Source: Flammulina velutipes | Lineage: Eukaryota; Basidiomycota; Agaricomycetes; Agaricales; Physalacriaceae | Length of the DNA: 64,000 nucleotides | Reading direction: 5' to 3' | NCBI GenBank assembly: GCA_011800155.1 | Contig: CM022370.1 | Span: 2,418,001-2,482,000, forward strand | Shown here: piece by piece, positions 45,047-57,715 of the stretch | Numbering within the stretch: the first letter of the stretch is position 1 | Layout: the number at the start of each line of letters is the position of its first letter | Notes under the pieces: generated by a model | Told to the model about the DNA's origin: nothing | The model's database searches: none | What the model saw: the letters and a program-made list of their open reading frames with translations, nothing else | Position numbers and translations under genes: made by a program

Positions 45047-47862
45047 ATGTTTGGTGGTGGATCTACAAATCCTTACGACGATGTCGTCAGTGAGTGTGGG
45101 AGCTGCTAATGCCAGTATAGTGCACTGACCATCGTCCTCAGACAAGACGACAGACGAGAACTTGACTTCGGAGAATTGGGAGCTCATCTTGAATCTCTGC
45201 GACAAAGTCCAAGAAGAGGGCCAGGAAGGGTATGTAACCTCTCGCGTTATCGCTCAATGCTAACACAAGCACAGAGCCCGGAGTGTAATAGCAGCTGTAC
45301 TCAAGCGGCTCGCCCATCGCAACCCCAATGTCCAACTATATGCCTTGTCGCTCTCAGAGTCGCTCTCCAAGAACTGCGATATCCAGCTACATCGTGAAAT
45401 CGCTTCTCGGGCGTTCACGCAAGGATTGGAGAAGCTAATTACTGATAGGGCGAGTTCTTTCTGGACTCGTTTCACGTATTCACTAATTGGAGCGTAGACT
45501 ACACATGAGAAAGTCCGTCAGAGGGCTCTCGCGCTGATTGCTATGTGGACAGATGAATTCGAGCACGACACTACTCTCGGTATAATGGAGGAATGTCACA
45601 AGAACCTCGAAGCAAAGAGTACGCAACAGCGCATCCCTTCCACGCAGATGTATTCATGTCATTCTAGATTACCGCTTCAAACCACCGGTGGAACCCCTAC
45701 CACCTTCTGTGGACGACGAAATCCGAAGGAAAGAGGAAGAAGACTTGCAACGAGTACTTGCGCTGTCGATCGAGGACAAGGGTGGACGAGGCGCTTGGGA
45801 TCGTCTAAACGATTATAGTGGTGGCGGGAGCTCATCATCGGCTGCTCCGTCTGGTTCACACGCAGGTTCTTCAAGTCATACTCCCGTCTATCCGGGTGGC
45901 TACACTCCCGCCGCTGCACGTTCCCAGTCGCCGAAGCAACCGCAGCCTACCCTGTCTGTTGCCCTCGAGTCGTCGCCATCTCCCGCCAATACCACCTCAA
46001 CGTCTGGAATCGTGACCCGCGTGAGAGCTTTGCATACCTTCGAGCCGACGGAGCCGGGAGAACTTGGATTTGAAAAGGGAGATATCATCAAAGTGGTCGA
46101 TCGTGGGTATAAAGACTGGTGGCGCGGACAATTCAAAGGTCGAACAGGAATCTTCCCAGTCAATTATGTGGTACGTTTCCATCTCCCGAAACATCTTTAA
46201 CGTCTGACACCATCGCAGGAAGCAATGCCCGAACCAACAGCTGCCGAACTCGGTCGAGAAGCTGAACAAGAAGCCGCAGTGTTCTCCCAAGCAGTGAACG
46301 TGGAAAAATTGTTGACCATGCTTCGTGCACTTGATCCTGCAAAAGATAATCTCGCGGATAATGAGGAGATTCAAGAGCTTTATCGCTCCAGTATGGCTTT
46401 GCGCCCGAAAATAGTCAAGCTCATTGACAAGTACAGCCAGAAACGAGGTGCGCTTCTTTTCCGTCCTTTCATCTCACCAATTCTCATTTTGAACGCAGCT
46501 GATCTCGTCTCGATGAACGAGACATTTGTACGTGCACGAACTATCTTTGACCGTATGATGGAAGAGAGTCTTGCTCGACACAGCGGTATGTACGAGCAAC
46601 CTCAAGGGCCGTATCGTCCTCCGGCCCAAGGCTTCCCTCGTCAAGACAGTGCTTATGGCTATAATGGTCCGGGCGCTTATCCCGCTCCGGCTGCGGGAGG
46701 ATATCCTGGTGGACCACAGCCCTACGGATATGGGCCAACTCCTGCAGCTTATGGGGGTCCGCCCCAGGCGCAACCTGTCTATAGCAACTACGGACCACAG
46801 CCTTATCCTGGTCAACAACCTGGCCAGCAAGGGCCTCATCCTCAGCAGGGACCTCACACTCAAGGACCTACTCCTCAGCAAGGACCCGCTCCCCAACAGG
46901 GACCCGCTCCCCACCAAGGACCCGCCTCCCTTCCTCATGGATCTCAACCCGGTCCGCAGGCTCAGCAAGGTACTTTGCCCCAAGGTTCCAGTCCTTTGCA
47001 GCAGACCAACTCCTCGGCTACATCTCTTCCGCAGCAGCAGCAGGAGGCCCACCAAGACGTGCAGGCTCAGGCTCAGGCTCAGCAGCAACAACAGCAAGTC
47101 GATCGTCAAATTATATCGCCATATGTCTATGACCCAAACACCACATATGCCGATCCCAATGTACAGGCCTGGGCACAATACTACGCCAAAGGAGGCAAAG
47201 ATTTGGCTGGCGCAGTCTATTTCATCTCCGTACCAGGAGTTACAGACGAGCTAGCTCCTCCCCAGCAGGTCCCTGTGCAGCAGCAGCAGCCAGTGCAACA
47301 ACTTCAAGAACAACATACAGAGCAAACATTGCCACTTCAACAGCATCAATTACCCGTGTATCAAGAGCCTACGCAGCAAGGACCGATCCCCCAACCCCAA
47401 CACTCAACGCCTCTTCCTTCTCATCCCCTGCCACATCAGCAACACCTCGTTTCCAGACTGAGTCGAGGGTCTGTGGATAGCCTACCATCGCCGTACCCCG
47501 ATGAACCAGCTGCTGAGGAACGAGTGGCATCTCCCCTTCAACAGTTTTCAGGTCCCCCTGCTCATTCACAGTACTCTTCCCCTTCACCTCATTCATTTTC
47601 ATCATCTCCTGCCCAACTGCCTTATACCTCTGGCAGCATCCAGCAGGTCTACCCAGACGCATCTCAACCGCAACCGCAACCACAATCTCAGCCTCTACCT
47701 CAGCCACGAAGCCCGGGTGCTACGTCGCAGACGCCAGCTTGGGTGCTACCGAAGGCTACTCCCCGTACTCCTTTGAGTCAATTTGGAGGTGGTAGTACGC
47801 ACGGAGGCGGGCTAAGCGAGCAAGGACAGGGTGGATTCCAAGGTGTAGGAACGACCGCCTGA
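45047..47862 (+). CDS. HSE1: ESCRT-0 subunit Hse1 (STAM-like; VHS, UIM, SH3, GAT region)
   Basis: Predicted 840 aa; exons 45047-45089, 45142-45229, 45275-45449, 45498-45618, 45668-46170, 46219-46447 and 46499-47862. In order: VHS domain (~1-145; TSENWELILNLCDKVQEEG, NPNVQLYALSLSESLSKNC), UIM (EEEDLQRVLALSIED, ~170) and SH3 (~235-290; VRALHTFEPTEPGELGFEKGD, WWRGQFKGRTGIFPVNYV). A GAT-like helical region (~300-385) follows, then a long Gln/Pro-rich tail with QQGPAP-type repeats. Hse1 with Vps27 sorts ubiquitinated cargo into multivesicular endosomes. The intron at 45450-45497 has a GC donor (AGG|GCGAGT). The intron at 46448-46498 is 51 nt without a stop, so its retention is in frame. The tail is much longer than in yeast Hse1 (~450 aa protein). 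Confidence 0.95.
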
Positions 47863-48037
47863 GGAGTAATGTTACCATATCTTTTGTGCTGCCTTCTATA
47901 TAATAATCGCTGTTGATAATTATTGGATTGCTCTATTTATTGACGGCGTTACGAAGCTGAGTTTGTGCTGCTTGTGATTGGTTGGGAGGTGTTCACACAG
48001 CCACCATATCACCTTGCTCCCGGACTTGACACTCGCA

Positions 48038-50362
48038 ATGGCTGATAAAATTACTCGAATCGCCATTGTCGACTCGAATCGCTGCAAACCAAAACGATGC
48101 GCACAAGAATGCAAAAAAGTACGTTTCATACGATTCAGCGCTGCGCGTTATCCTCAACGTGTTCGTTCAGTCATGTCCTGTTGTACGGATGGGTTCGTTT
48201 ATCGCATTCATCCATGTCGTCCGGCTGCTCATCGTCCACTAATAACAGGCAAGCTATGTATAGAGGTCAAGCCAACAGATAAAATCGCATTCATATCCGA
48301 ATTTCTGTGCATCGGTTGTGGTATCTGCGTTAAAAAGTGCGTTGCACAAGGTTGTCGACGTGGATGATATTCTGACTTGAGAGTTAGATGCCCATTCGAG
48401 GCGATTGCTATTATCAACCTACCGACGAACTTGGAGTCCGAGGTCACCCATCGATACACCGCAAATGCATTCAAACTGCATCGACTGCCATCGCCCCGCC
48501 CAGGACAGGTCTTGGGTCTTGTAGGGACGAACGGTATAGGGAAGAGCACGGCATTGAAGATCCTAGCAGGAAAGCTCAAGCCGAATCTTGGACGCTACGA
48601 CGTGCGCCAACCCATCCATTCTTCATTAACCACCACGCTGACATTTTTTTTCGTTCTCAGGATCCTCCAGATTGGCAAGAAATTCTGAAGCATTTCCGCG
48701 GCTCAGAACTACAAAACTACTTTACCAAAGTCCTTGAAGACAATCTCAAGGCGCTGATCAAGCCTCAATATGTCGACCACATTCCAAAAGCCATCAAGGG
48801 CAAGCTCACAGTGAACCAAATGCTGGACTCGAAGCTGGAACTCGATAACAAGCAGCACATGTGCGATGAGCTGGAGTTGAACAAGGTTCTGGAACGAGAC
48901 GTCAGCCAGCTTTCTGGTGGAGAACTTCAACGTTTCGCAATTGCCATGACCTGTATTCAACGTGCAGACGTGTATGATCCTTCCATCCCCGTCGTCCCGA
49001 TGCTCATTTCCTGTTTAGATACATGTTCGACGAACCATCAAGTTACCTCGATATCAGGCAACGCCTGAAGGCCGCTGAAGTCATTCGATCTCTGCTCGGT
49101 CCCGATTGTTATGTCGTCGCCGTCGAGCACGATCTTGCCGTTCTCGATTACCTGTCCGATTTCATCTGCTGTCTTTATGGAAAACCCTCCATGTACGGCG
49201 TCGTGACAATGCCTTCATCCGTGCGAGAAGGTCCGTATTCAAATTCACCCATGTCATCATCTAAAAATCCCTCTAGGCATCAACATCTTCTTGGATGGCT
49301 TCATTCCCACTGAGAACTTGCGTTTCCGACCCGAGTCTCTCTCCTTCAAGATGTCCGAGACGGCAGAAGAATTGATGGTCGACAAGACACGCCATTATTC
49401 CTACCCATCAATGACCAAGACATTGGGTGGCTTCAAACTTACGGTCGAGTCTGGGACTTTCACGGATTCTGAGATCATTGTTATGTTGGGAGAGAACGGT
49501 ACCGGAAAGACGACGTTCGTCCGTCTACTCGCGGGTGACACGCCCGATATCGAAACGGACAAGATCACCATGTCTGTGTCTCTCAAGCCTCAAGCAATAT
49601 CACCGAAGTTCCCTGGAACTGTGCGGATGCTACTGCTGAAGCGTATCAAGGCGGCATTTATGCACCCGCAGTTCCAAACCGATGTGTTGAAGCCGATGAG
49701 TCTTGAAAATATCATGGATCAGGATGTGAAGACATTGTCTGGTGGAGAGTTGCAGCGTGTGGCCATTACGCTTGCATTAGGTGCGTTCGGATATTATTAG
49801 TTATTGAAGGTTTGACTGACAGAGTGTCAAGGTATGCCGAATGTTAATGTGTATCTATTGGACGAGCCTAGTTCGTTCTTGGACTCTGAACAACGTATCA
49901 TTGCTAGCAAGGTCATCAAGCGGTACGCATTTCGCAGTATTTTTCTCGATCCTGCACTAACCCGTGGCCTCGTAGATTTATCTTACACGCTAAGAAAACG
50001 GCGTTTGTCATCGAGCACGATTTTATTATGGCTACCTATCTTGCGGACCGTGTCATCGTATTCGAGGGACAACCCGCCATCTCAGCTACTGCCACGCCGT
50101 ATGTGATATCCATCGTATATGTTGTTCCAGGTATCTGATACTTCCACAAGACCACAAACATTACTGTCTGGTATGAACCGCTTCTTGGCTTCATTAGAGA
50201 TTACCTTCCGACGTGATCCTACCAACTACCGACCTCGAGTGAACAAGAGACACAGTGTCAAGGATCGAGAGCAAAAGTGTACGTCGCAATTCTCCTTCAG
50301 CGTCTTGATAATTCTAATTGCCTCGTGTAGCATCTGGAAACTATTTCTTCCTGGAAGATTGA
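48038..50362 (+). CDS. RLI1: ABC-type ribosome-recycling ATPase Rli1/ABCE1
   Basis: Predicted 601 aa from 11 exons: 48038-48118, 48171-48192, 48249-48336, 48388-48601, 48661-48971, 49019-49230, 49277-49780, 49832-49922, 49976-50098, 50151-50278 and 50331-50362. N-terminal 4Fe-4S motifs read [17 protein letters not shown] and [16 protein letters not shown]. Two nucleotide-binding domains follow: Walker [10 protein letters not shown] and GENGTGKTT, signature LSGGELQR twice, Walker [11 protein letters not shown] and [10 protein letters not shown]. The hinge NYRPRVNK is near the C-terminus. It splits post-termination ribosomes and is essential in eukaryotes. Length and all catalytic motifs agree with the family. 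Exon 2 is just 22 nt and encodes part of the first iron-sulfur cluster. Confidence 0.97.
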
Positions 50363-50557
50363 GCACGACGTACGTAGTTTGGGATTGTACTCTACCGACG
50401 CCATACTAGTTGTATTGTATTGCCAGCCAGAGAGGTTGTAGATATGTGATCGTACACGATGTAATGCATGCGACTGTAATGACACGGCTGAAAAAGTATA
50501 TTGAAACATAAGATTACTGTAATCTACTAATATTACTACGTATGAGCGAGGCTTCAA

Positions 50558-52627
50558 TCATGCCCAAGTCTTCCACACATCGGAAGATTTTATCCAGTCA
50601 ACGAGTTCAGACCTCTTGATCTTGGTCCCCTTGTCTGCACTTTCGACCTTGACTTTTGCACCATCCTTGAGCTCCCAGGTCTGCTGCTTAACAGTCACCA
50701 ATCCCTCCTTCAACTCATCACCGCCAAGAATGATAGCAAACGGCACTTCATCCTTCTCTCCAGCTGCAAATTGTACCGGGAGTTTAGGCTTTTTCTTTGC
50801 CAAAAAGTCGGTCTGTCTCCAAGTTAGCAATCCCGTCGTTGCAAGCTAAGTGTAACAGACCTTGATGCCCTGTTCTCGTAGCTCATGAACGAGTTCCATG
50901 CGTTCCTCAAGTAAACCATCACCAGCAGCCATGACATACACCATGGTGTCCTTCGACCGACCACCCATGCTCACCCATTTCGGCCATAACAGCGCAAAGA
51001 TCCTGTCCATTCCAATACTCACACCAACACAAGGTGTCTGGACAACCTTCTTTTTGCCTTCGCCAGCGGCTGCAGCAGCAAAAGAACCAACGAGATTGTC
51101 GTAACGACCCCCAGCAGCGATGGATCCAACGCCAACTTGAGACTCGTCTATTTCTTCTTCTTCGCCGGCGTCCTTCTCCTTCTTGGGTTTTTTTGGTGTA
51201 GCGGGTGTTGAGGCGACTGAGGGGTTGGCTTTGAACCCAGGAGGTGCAGAGGCTTCGACGATAGCCTCGTAGATTAAACCGGTGTAGTAATCCAGCCCAC
51301 GTGCAAGAGACATGTCGAAAGATATCTGGATGTAGTTGTGAATATACGAGTAGATGACTTTGGGCTGCACGAACCTTGTGCGTAATTTTGTATGCCTTCA
51401 GATACGAGAACAGAGTAGCCATTTCTTCAAGGCCTTCTTTGGCGCTTTTGTTGGCTGTCAATGTCTGATCCTGCAACAGTTTTTTCAAGAGCTCAGAGCC
51501 GCCTGCTCTCTGATCAGCCTTGGCCCCCCTCGACTGAGTGCGGCGTGCATACCTTTGTGCTTGACGTACTCCCCGATCTTGTCTGCTATCTGGGGATCAA
51601 GGCCCTTTTCTTCAGTCATTTCTTTCTTGACATCATCCCAGGAGAGCTTCAAAAATGATAAGTGCGCGTCAGCTCACCGGTATAACGAGCAATACCTTGT
51701 CCAGCTTGTCAACAGCCGACGATATCGTGCGCGTTTTGTCTGCTGGTACACCACATACAGCAAAGACGCCATCGAGGATTTTCCGGTGATTGAGCTTGAT
51801 AGTGAATTCACCGACTTCGAGATTGGTGAGGATGGTACATATTATACTGAGAATCTCAGCATCGGGGATCATGGCATCGAACGTTCCCGAGATATCAAAG
51901 TCCTGTAACACGCATGGATGAGCTGGCAAAGTTGAAGACGATGGAAAGTGGACTCGCAGCTTGCATGAATTCCCTCATCCTGCCTTTCGACATAACAGGC
52001 TGGTCGCGTCGGTACACTTTCCCAACTTGCCACACTTTACCTTGGCCGCCACCGCCAGACATGGCGAGCCAGCGCGCTAGAGGAACAGTGTGGTCGTAGC
52101 GCAGGGCAAGCTGTTCGCCACCTTGATCCATAAGGTCGAATATAAGTTTTGAGTCTTCGCCGTACTTGTCTGTGAGGACGTCCTTTCGTTCGAACACAGG
52201 CGTATCGAGACAGCTGCCGCCGAATAGAGAAAATGCGTCCTTGATAACGCGCTCAATGTGCAGACGACAGAGCATCTCTGTTGGACCGTAGTCCCTTGTT
52301 CCCTACAGACATACATTAGCTGGATGTCCGACGTTTTAGAAAGCAATAACGCACCTTGGCTGTCTTCAGCAGTAACCTTTCTTTCTTCTTCTCTTCTTCG
52401 CCCTCTGCTTTCTTTTCCTTCCCTTTCGCGTTCATCTGGCCCAGAGTTCTCTTCAGCTCTCCAAGCTTCTGTCTCGCCGTTTCGATTTGTGCTGGGTCCC
52501 CATTTTGCGTGCGGAGGTTGTTGTACAGCGCAGTCTGCTCTGCAACTTCTTGTGCCAACGTAGAAGACATTCTGCTGGCAGAGATGGTCGATAATCGATG
52601 AAAGGTGACTCGAGTCAGTCTAAACAT
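50558..52627 (-). CDS. HTS1: Histidyl-tRNA synthetase, probably dual cytosolic/mitochondrial
   Basis: Predicted 588 aa from the upstream ATG (52627) or 569 aa from an in-frame ATG at 52570. Minus exons 52355-52627, 51958-52302, 51696-51902, 51553-51646, 51375-51502, 50861-51325 and 50558-50812. The 19 extra residues [19 protein letters not shown] are Arg-rich and non-acidic, a presequence; one gene serving both compartments is also the yeast HTS1 arrangement. After a WHEP-like basic coil (~20-95) come class II motif 1 and 2 elements ([41 protein letters not shown]). HisA motif [19 protein letters not shown], motif 3 GVSIGMDRI and the anticodon-binding domain follow. The intron at 51903-51957 has a GC donor (GCT|GCGAGT). 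Confidence 0.96.
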
Positions 52628-52793
52628 GAATTGCCTTCCAAGTTGGGAATTCAGCGGAATCATGACCTCGAAGGCAATCATAATTCTACGTTCGTTACAA
52701 GTTCTTAGTTCAACGTTCATATAGCACATAAACTACGCAAGCATTTAGATAGGTACTATTAGTATAAACAATTCAAGACAGTAAAAGGTGCAT

Positions 52794-55706
52794 TTACAGA
52801 ACTCTCCGAGGGGGAGGTGGGCCTTCAAGAGAACCGCGTCTCGTATTATGCCTTACGGGCGAATCGTCGTAAGGAAATCCAGACACTGGAAACCGCCCAT
52901 ACGGACTTTCGTCCAAGGAGCTAACGCTGGACACAGGCCCCGGCATCCTAGAGCCCCCTCCGGAAGGTCGGCGAGGTGTTTGGAAGGGACCGTTCGATCG
53001 ACTGAACAACGAAGTCTTGGGAGTAGCGAATCCTGGTTGAGGAACAAGCTTGATGCCGCGCGATGGAGTTGAAGTGGGGTCGAAAGGTAAATCGTCGTAG
53101 TAGCCGTCGCCAGGCCCTCGACGATTCCGAGGCGTCTCATAGCGTGGATCAGGCGGTGCCATAGTCAACACATCCCCGTCACTACCGCGAGAGCCGCGAA
53201 CTGGCGTCCTAGGCAAGCGCGTCGCGTTCCAAGACGGGAGAGGGGAATCCTGCAGTCCAGATGAATGTAAAAACGGCGCATCGTAAGTTCGACGAATGCG
53301 TGGTGTTTCATCCGTGGGCGCGAAGGTAGGCTCTCGGTAAGGCATCTCTGCATCTTCTGGCTCCGGGGAAGACGGTCGGCTACCAGAGTTGCAATCATGG
53401 CAGTACCATGGCTCTTCCTCAGGTCCCAGCTCAGAGGTTTCCCGTATACCCAGACACTGTAGATGATACCACATCTTGCAGTCGTCACACTGGACTAGTT
53501 CTCTGCCATCGTCTGTTCCACGACATAGGCAAAGTCTATCCTGTCCTCTGCGATGACCAGCAGTACGTAGGCGTTTCTCCCGACGATATGACAAAGCTCG
53601 CACGCTTCGCTTCGACAAGAGGGCGGCGCGAGCATCAGCGGGATCGCTGGGGAAATAGCTGCGTCGCCTGCGTTCCATGTTCAGGTTCGTCGCAGCAGCG
53701 GGGTCGGCAGAAAGGGGTATCATCTTGCCTCGTCCTCTGCGAGCGGGTGTTGGTCGATCCGTCGCATCTTCGTAGACTATTCCCCACTTGGATGAAGGGA
53801 TCACAGCCTCGTCACCCTCCTCTTCTCTACCGGCACTATCGACTTCGCCGTCATCTTCATCGTCCGTGTCTCGTTCGAGGAACTTCTCGATCCAGGTGAG
53901 CCGTTCACGTTCTTCCGCCTTGGCCAACTCCGTACGTTCTTCCGTACGCAAACGCCACGGGAATTCGGCGTCAGGCCAGTTCGGTATATCGACATGTTCC
54001 TCAGGGGCTGAAAGGGCCAATGCATCTTTAGCTGCATCACCTTTCTTCCGACGACGAGTGGCGGCACGCTTCCGGGGATGGATCTCGACGACAGATTCGT
54101 TGGGTATGTCGAGAAGAACTCGTCCTTTGCCCTCCAATTCTACTGGGAACAGGGTTGAAGGGCCATTGTGAGAGGCGCTAGAGCTTCTGAATGCATCGAG
54201 GCGTTTGCGTTTCTTCTGCTCCTTTTCTGTGAGTGGTTTGGGTTCCTCGACTTCCTCAAGTGCAGAGAGCATCTTCGACGGCCCCGCAGACCCAGGTGTT
54301 GTTAGAAGGAGTGGTTGGGGTTGACGAACCCATTCAGCAGTTCTCTACAAATGGGATGAATAATTGTGATAAGTGCAGAATGGTGCCACGTACGTATCTG
54401 CCATATCCACCAGCCATCAAACTCTCTTCGAAACTCTCTTCAGAGGTTTCCTGGAACAATTTGATACGTCTGCCCTTTGTGGGACTCTCAAGGATTCCAA
54501 CACTAGGGTGCACTGGGATCTCAGAGGTTTCGACTGAGCTTGGCGTCTCGGATTCTGGGCGTCTATGGCGTTGAAGGTAATCAGGACGACGAGTTTCTAA
54601 TTCATGCTGCTCTTGGGCGATAGCATAGCGAATGCGCTCTATTTCACCTCCAGATCCAGGTAGTGGCGGGGAGAAGTGGGACGCCGCGCCAGGGATCGGA
54701 GTGGTTGAAGAAAGAGAAATGTTGAGAGGTGGGGAGGTGGGAGGGGTGGAAATCGAAGGTAAAGTTGGCACTCTTGTCATGCGAGACGAGGACGAAAACA
54801 CGTCGTCAACTTGCATGGGTCCTGGCCCCGAGGTCGGGGTAGACAGCCTTTGCTGTCGTTCAGCAGCCAGGAGCTTAGCCATGAAGGGAGATGTCGCCTG
54901 CGACCGAACAGATTCGGGAGGCGAAGTGGTGGGGGACCCTGCTAATCGGAAAGGAATGCTTGAAGGGAGGCTAGACACATATCAGACTCCTGTATCATAG
55001 ACAAGAAGAACCTTACGTGGTTGGCGGGCGTGATGAAGGTTGGGGAGCGCTGTTGGATACAATCCTGGAGCCAAAAGGACTGGGACTGCAGTCAAAATCT
55101 AGACGATGATAGCGTATACTTTCAGCTACGCACCTCGAGTCCGGGGTTATCATCTGTACATGCCGTGGGGTTTGGTTGTTGCCATAGTCTCCTAACCTGA
55201 ATATGCAAGTCGGTGGGCAAGTTCAGTGCATTGAAAAAAGAATGCTTACTGCCGAGATCCGTCAAAAGAGGGACGGGTACCACTACGAGTCGATATGTCA
55301 GCCACTGGCCTCGATGTATATGTGAGTAAGTCATACCTGGGCGGGAGTGGAGACTCCGGAGTGTGAGGGAACGAATATTGGGCAAACTGATTTGGGCTAG
55401 AATACCAAAGTCAAGATATGGGTTTTAGGGAGACGACGAGCAAGTACCTGTACGGAGTAGGTAGAGTATTGTACCGGCCAGGAGCCCCCTGGGAGGAAGG
55501 AGGAGAGTCATGATGAGGTAAGGGACTATTCGAAAGATTACGATCCGCCACTTGAAGCTTTGAAGCTGCAAGACTTACTTCATAGACGACGCCGTATCGC
55601 CTGCCGGCTTGTCGATCGACATGGCTACGTCAAATGCCGGATTGGCAGAACTAGATGAGGCGGGGGTTGAAAGAAAGCCGTTCGGTGAAGCAACTTTCTC
55701 GGACAT
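52794..55706 (-). CDS. PHD-finger protein, probable chromatin factor
   Basis: Predicted 852 aa; minus exons 55579-55706, 55448-55525, 55337-55396, 55250-55282, 55134-55196, 55017-55085, 54394-54970 and 52794-54344. One canonical C4HC3 PHD finger lies at ~residues 590-640: CLCRGTDDGRELVQCDDC, WYHLQCLGI, PWYCHDC. PHD fingers commonly read histone H3 tails. The rest is mostly disordered: Ser/Pro-rich at both ends, a basic Arg-rich stretch (EIHPRKRAATRRRKKGD) like a nuclear signal, and an acidic patch (DTDDEDDGEVDS). No catalytic domain (SET, JmjC) or bromodomain is visible. I cannot match it to a named yeast protein. It is divergent from the ribosomal protein gene, ~415 bp apart. Confidence 0.86.
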
Positions 55707-56122
55707 GTCTCCCAAATCTTGTAGTAGTCCCTATGGACTATGATTGAAGGTTTTGAAGGAAGGAGTTTGGGTTCGTAAATTTGAGGTATCGCAGGAAGAA
55801 TTGCAGGTTGACAGTTTCGATAATGAAATCAATTAACGACTGCCGCCAAAGAGAGCACAGTCGAGAGATAGTGAGAGTAAGAGAAAGAGGAAGGGTCCAA
55901 GAACAATGTTGGTTTCTGACGTAAGCGGAGAGGTTAATGCTTATCAAAAGTCTTTGATCTGAGAAATATCAAATTAATTAATTAAACATAATCCGGCAAT
56001 CGGTCCGGATAAGCTCTCGCCCGTTTTGGACAACTGTACAGTTGCTCGGCAAAACCCTAAACGATGAGCAGGCACGCTAAATCTAGCAAAATATTCGACG
56101 ATAACGACCCACCTCCTCAAGA
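55707..56122. other. Divergent promoter region with an upstream ATG for the uL4 gene
   Basis: Holds the promoters of the PHD-finger gene and of the uL4 ribosomal protein gene. A TTAATTAATTAA run lies at ~55974-55985. An ATG at 56064, 59 nt before the uL4 start and in another frame, opens a reading frame that overlaps that start. Confidence 0.5.
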
Positions 56123-57434
<1,312 letters not shown>

Positions 57435-57715
57435 AGGGTCTTGCATAGTATTTCTAGCTTGAGCTACATATGCGACTTGTATGATCCTACATATGCTGAA
57501 TTATGCATTACTTTGGCTGCAATGAAGATGGTGTTCTTCGGGGCTGTTATATTTCCGTTCATATCCGAAGTCCAACCTAGTCCAACGTGCGATGAGACAC
57601 GTTAGCGCGATCAATAGCCTTTTTATATCCGCCATGAATTGCTCTCTTTCCCTTACCTCCAACTCGAGCCAGTCCTTGCTCTTACATTCTCTTATTACAC
57701 CTTTCCATCGCTACC

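Noticed and set aside
46474..47178. 234-codon minus-strand ORF opposite the Hse1 tail
   Set aside because: Caused by the Gln/Pro repeat composition of the true frame; reads as low-complexity Leu/Arg/Ser sequence.
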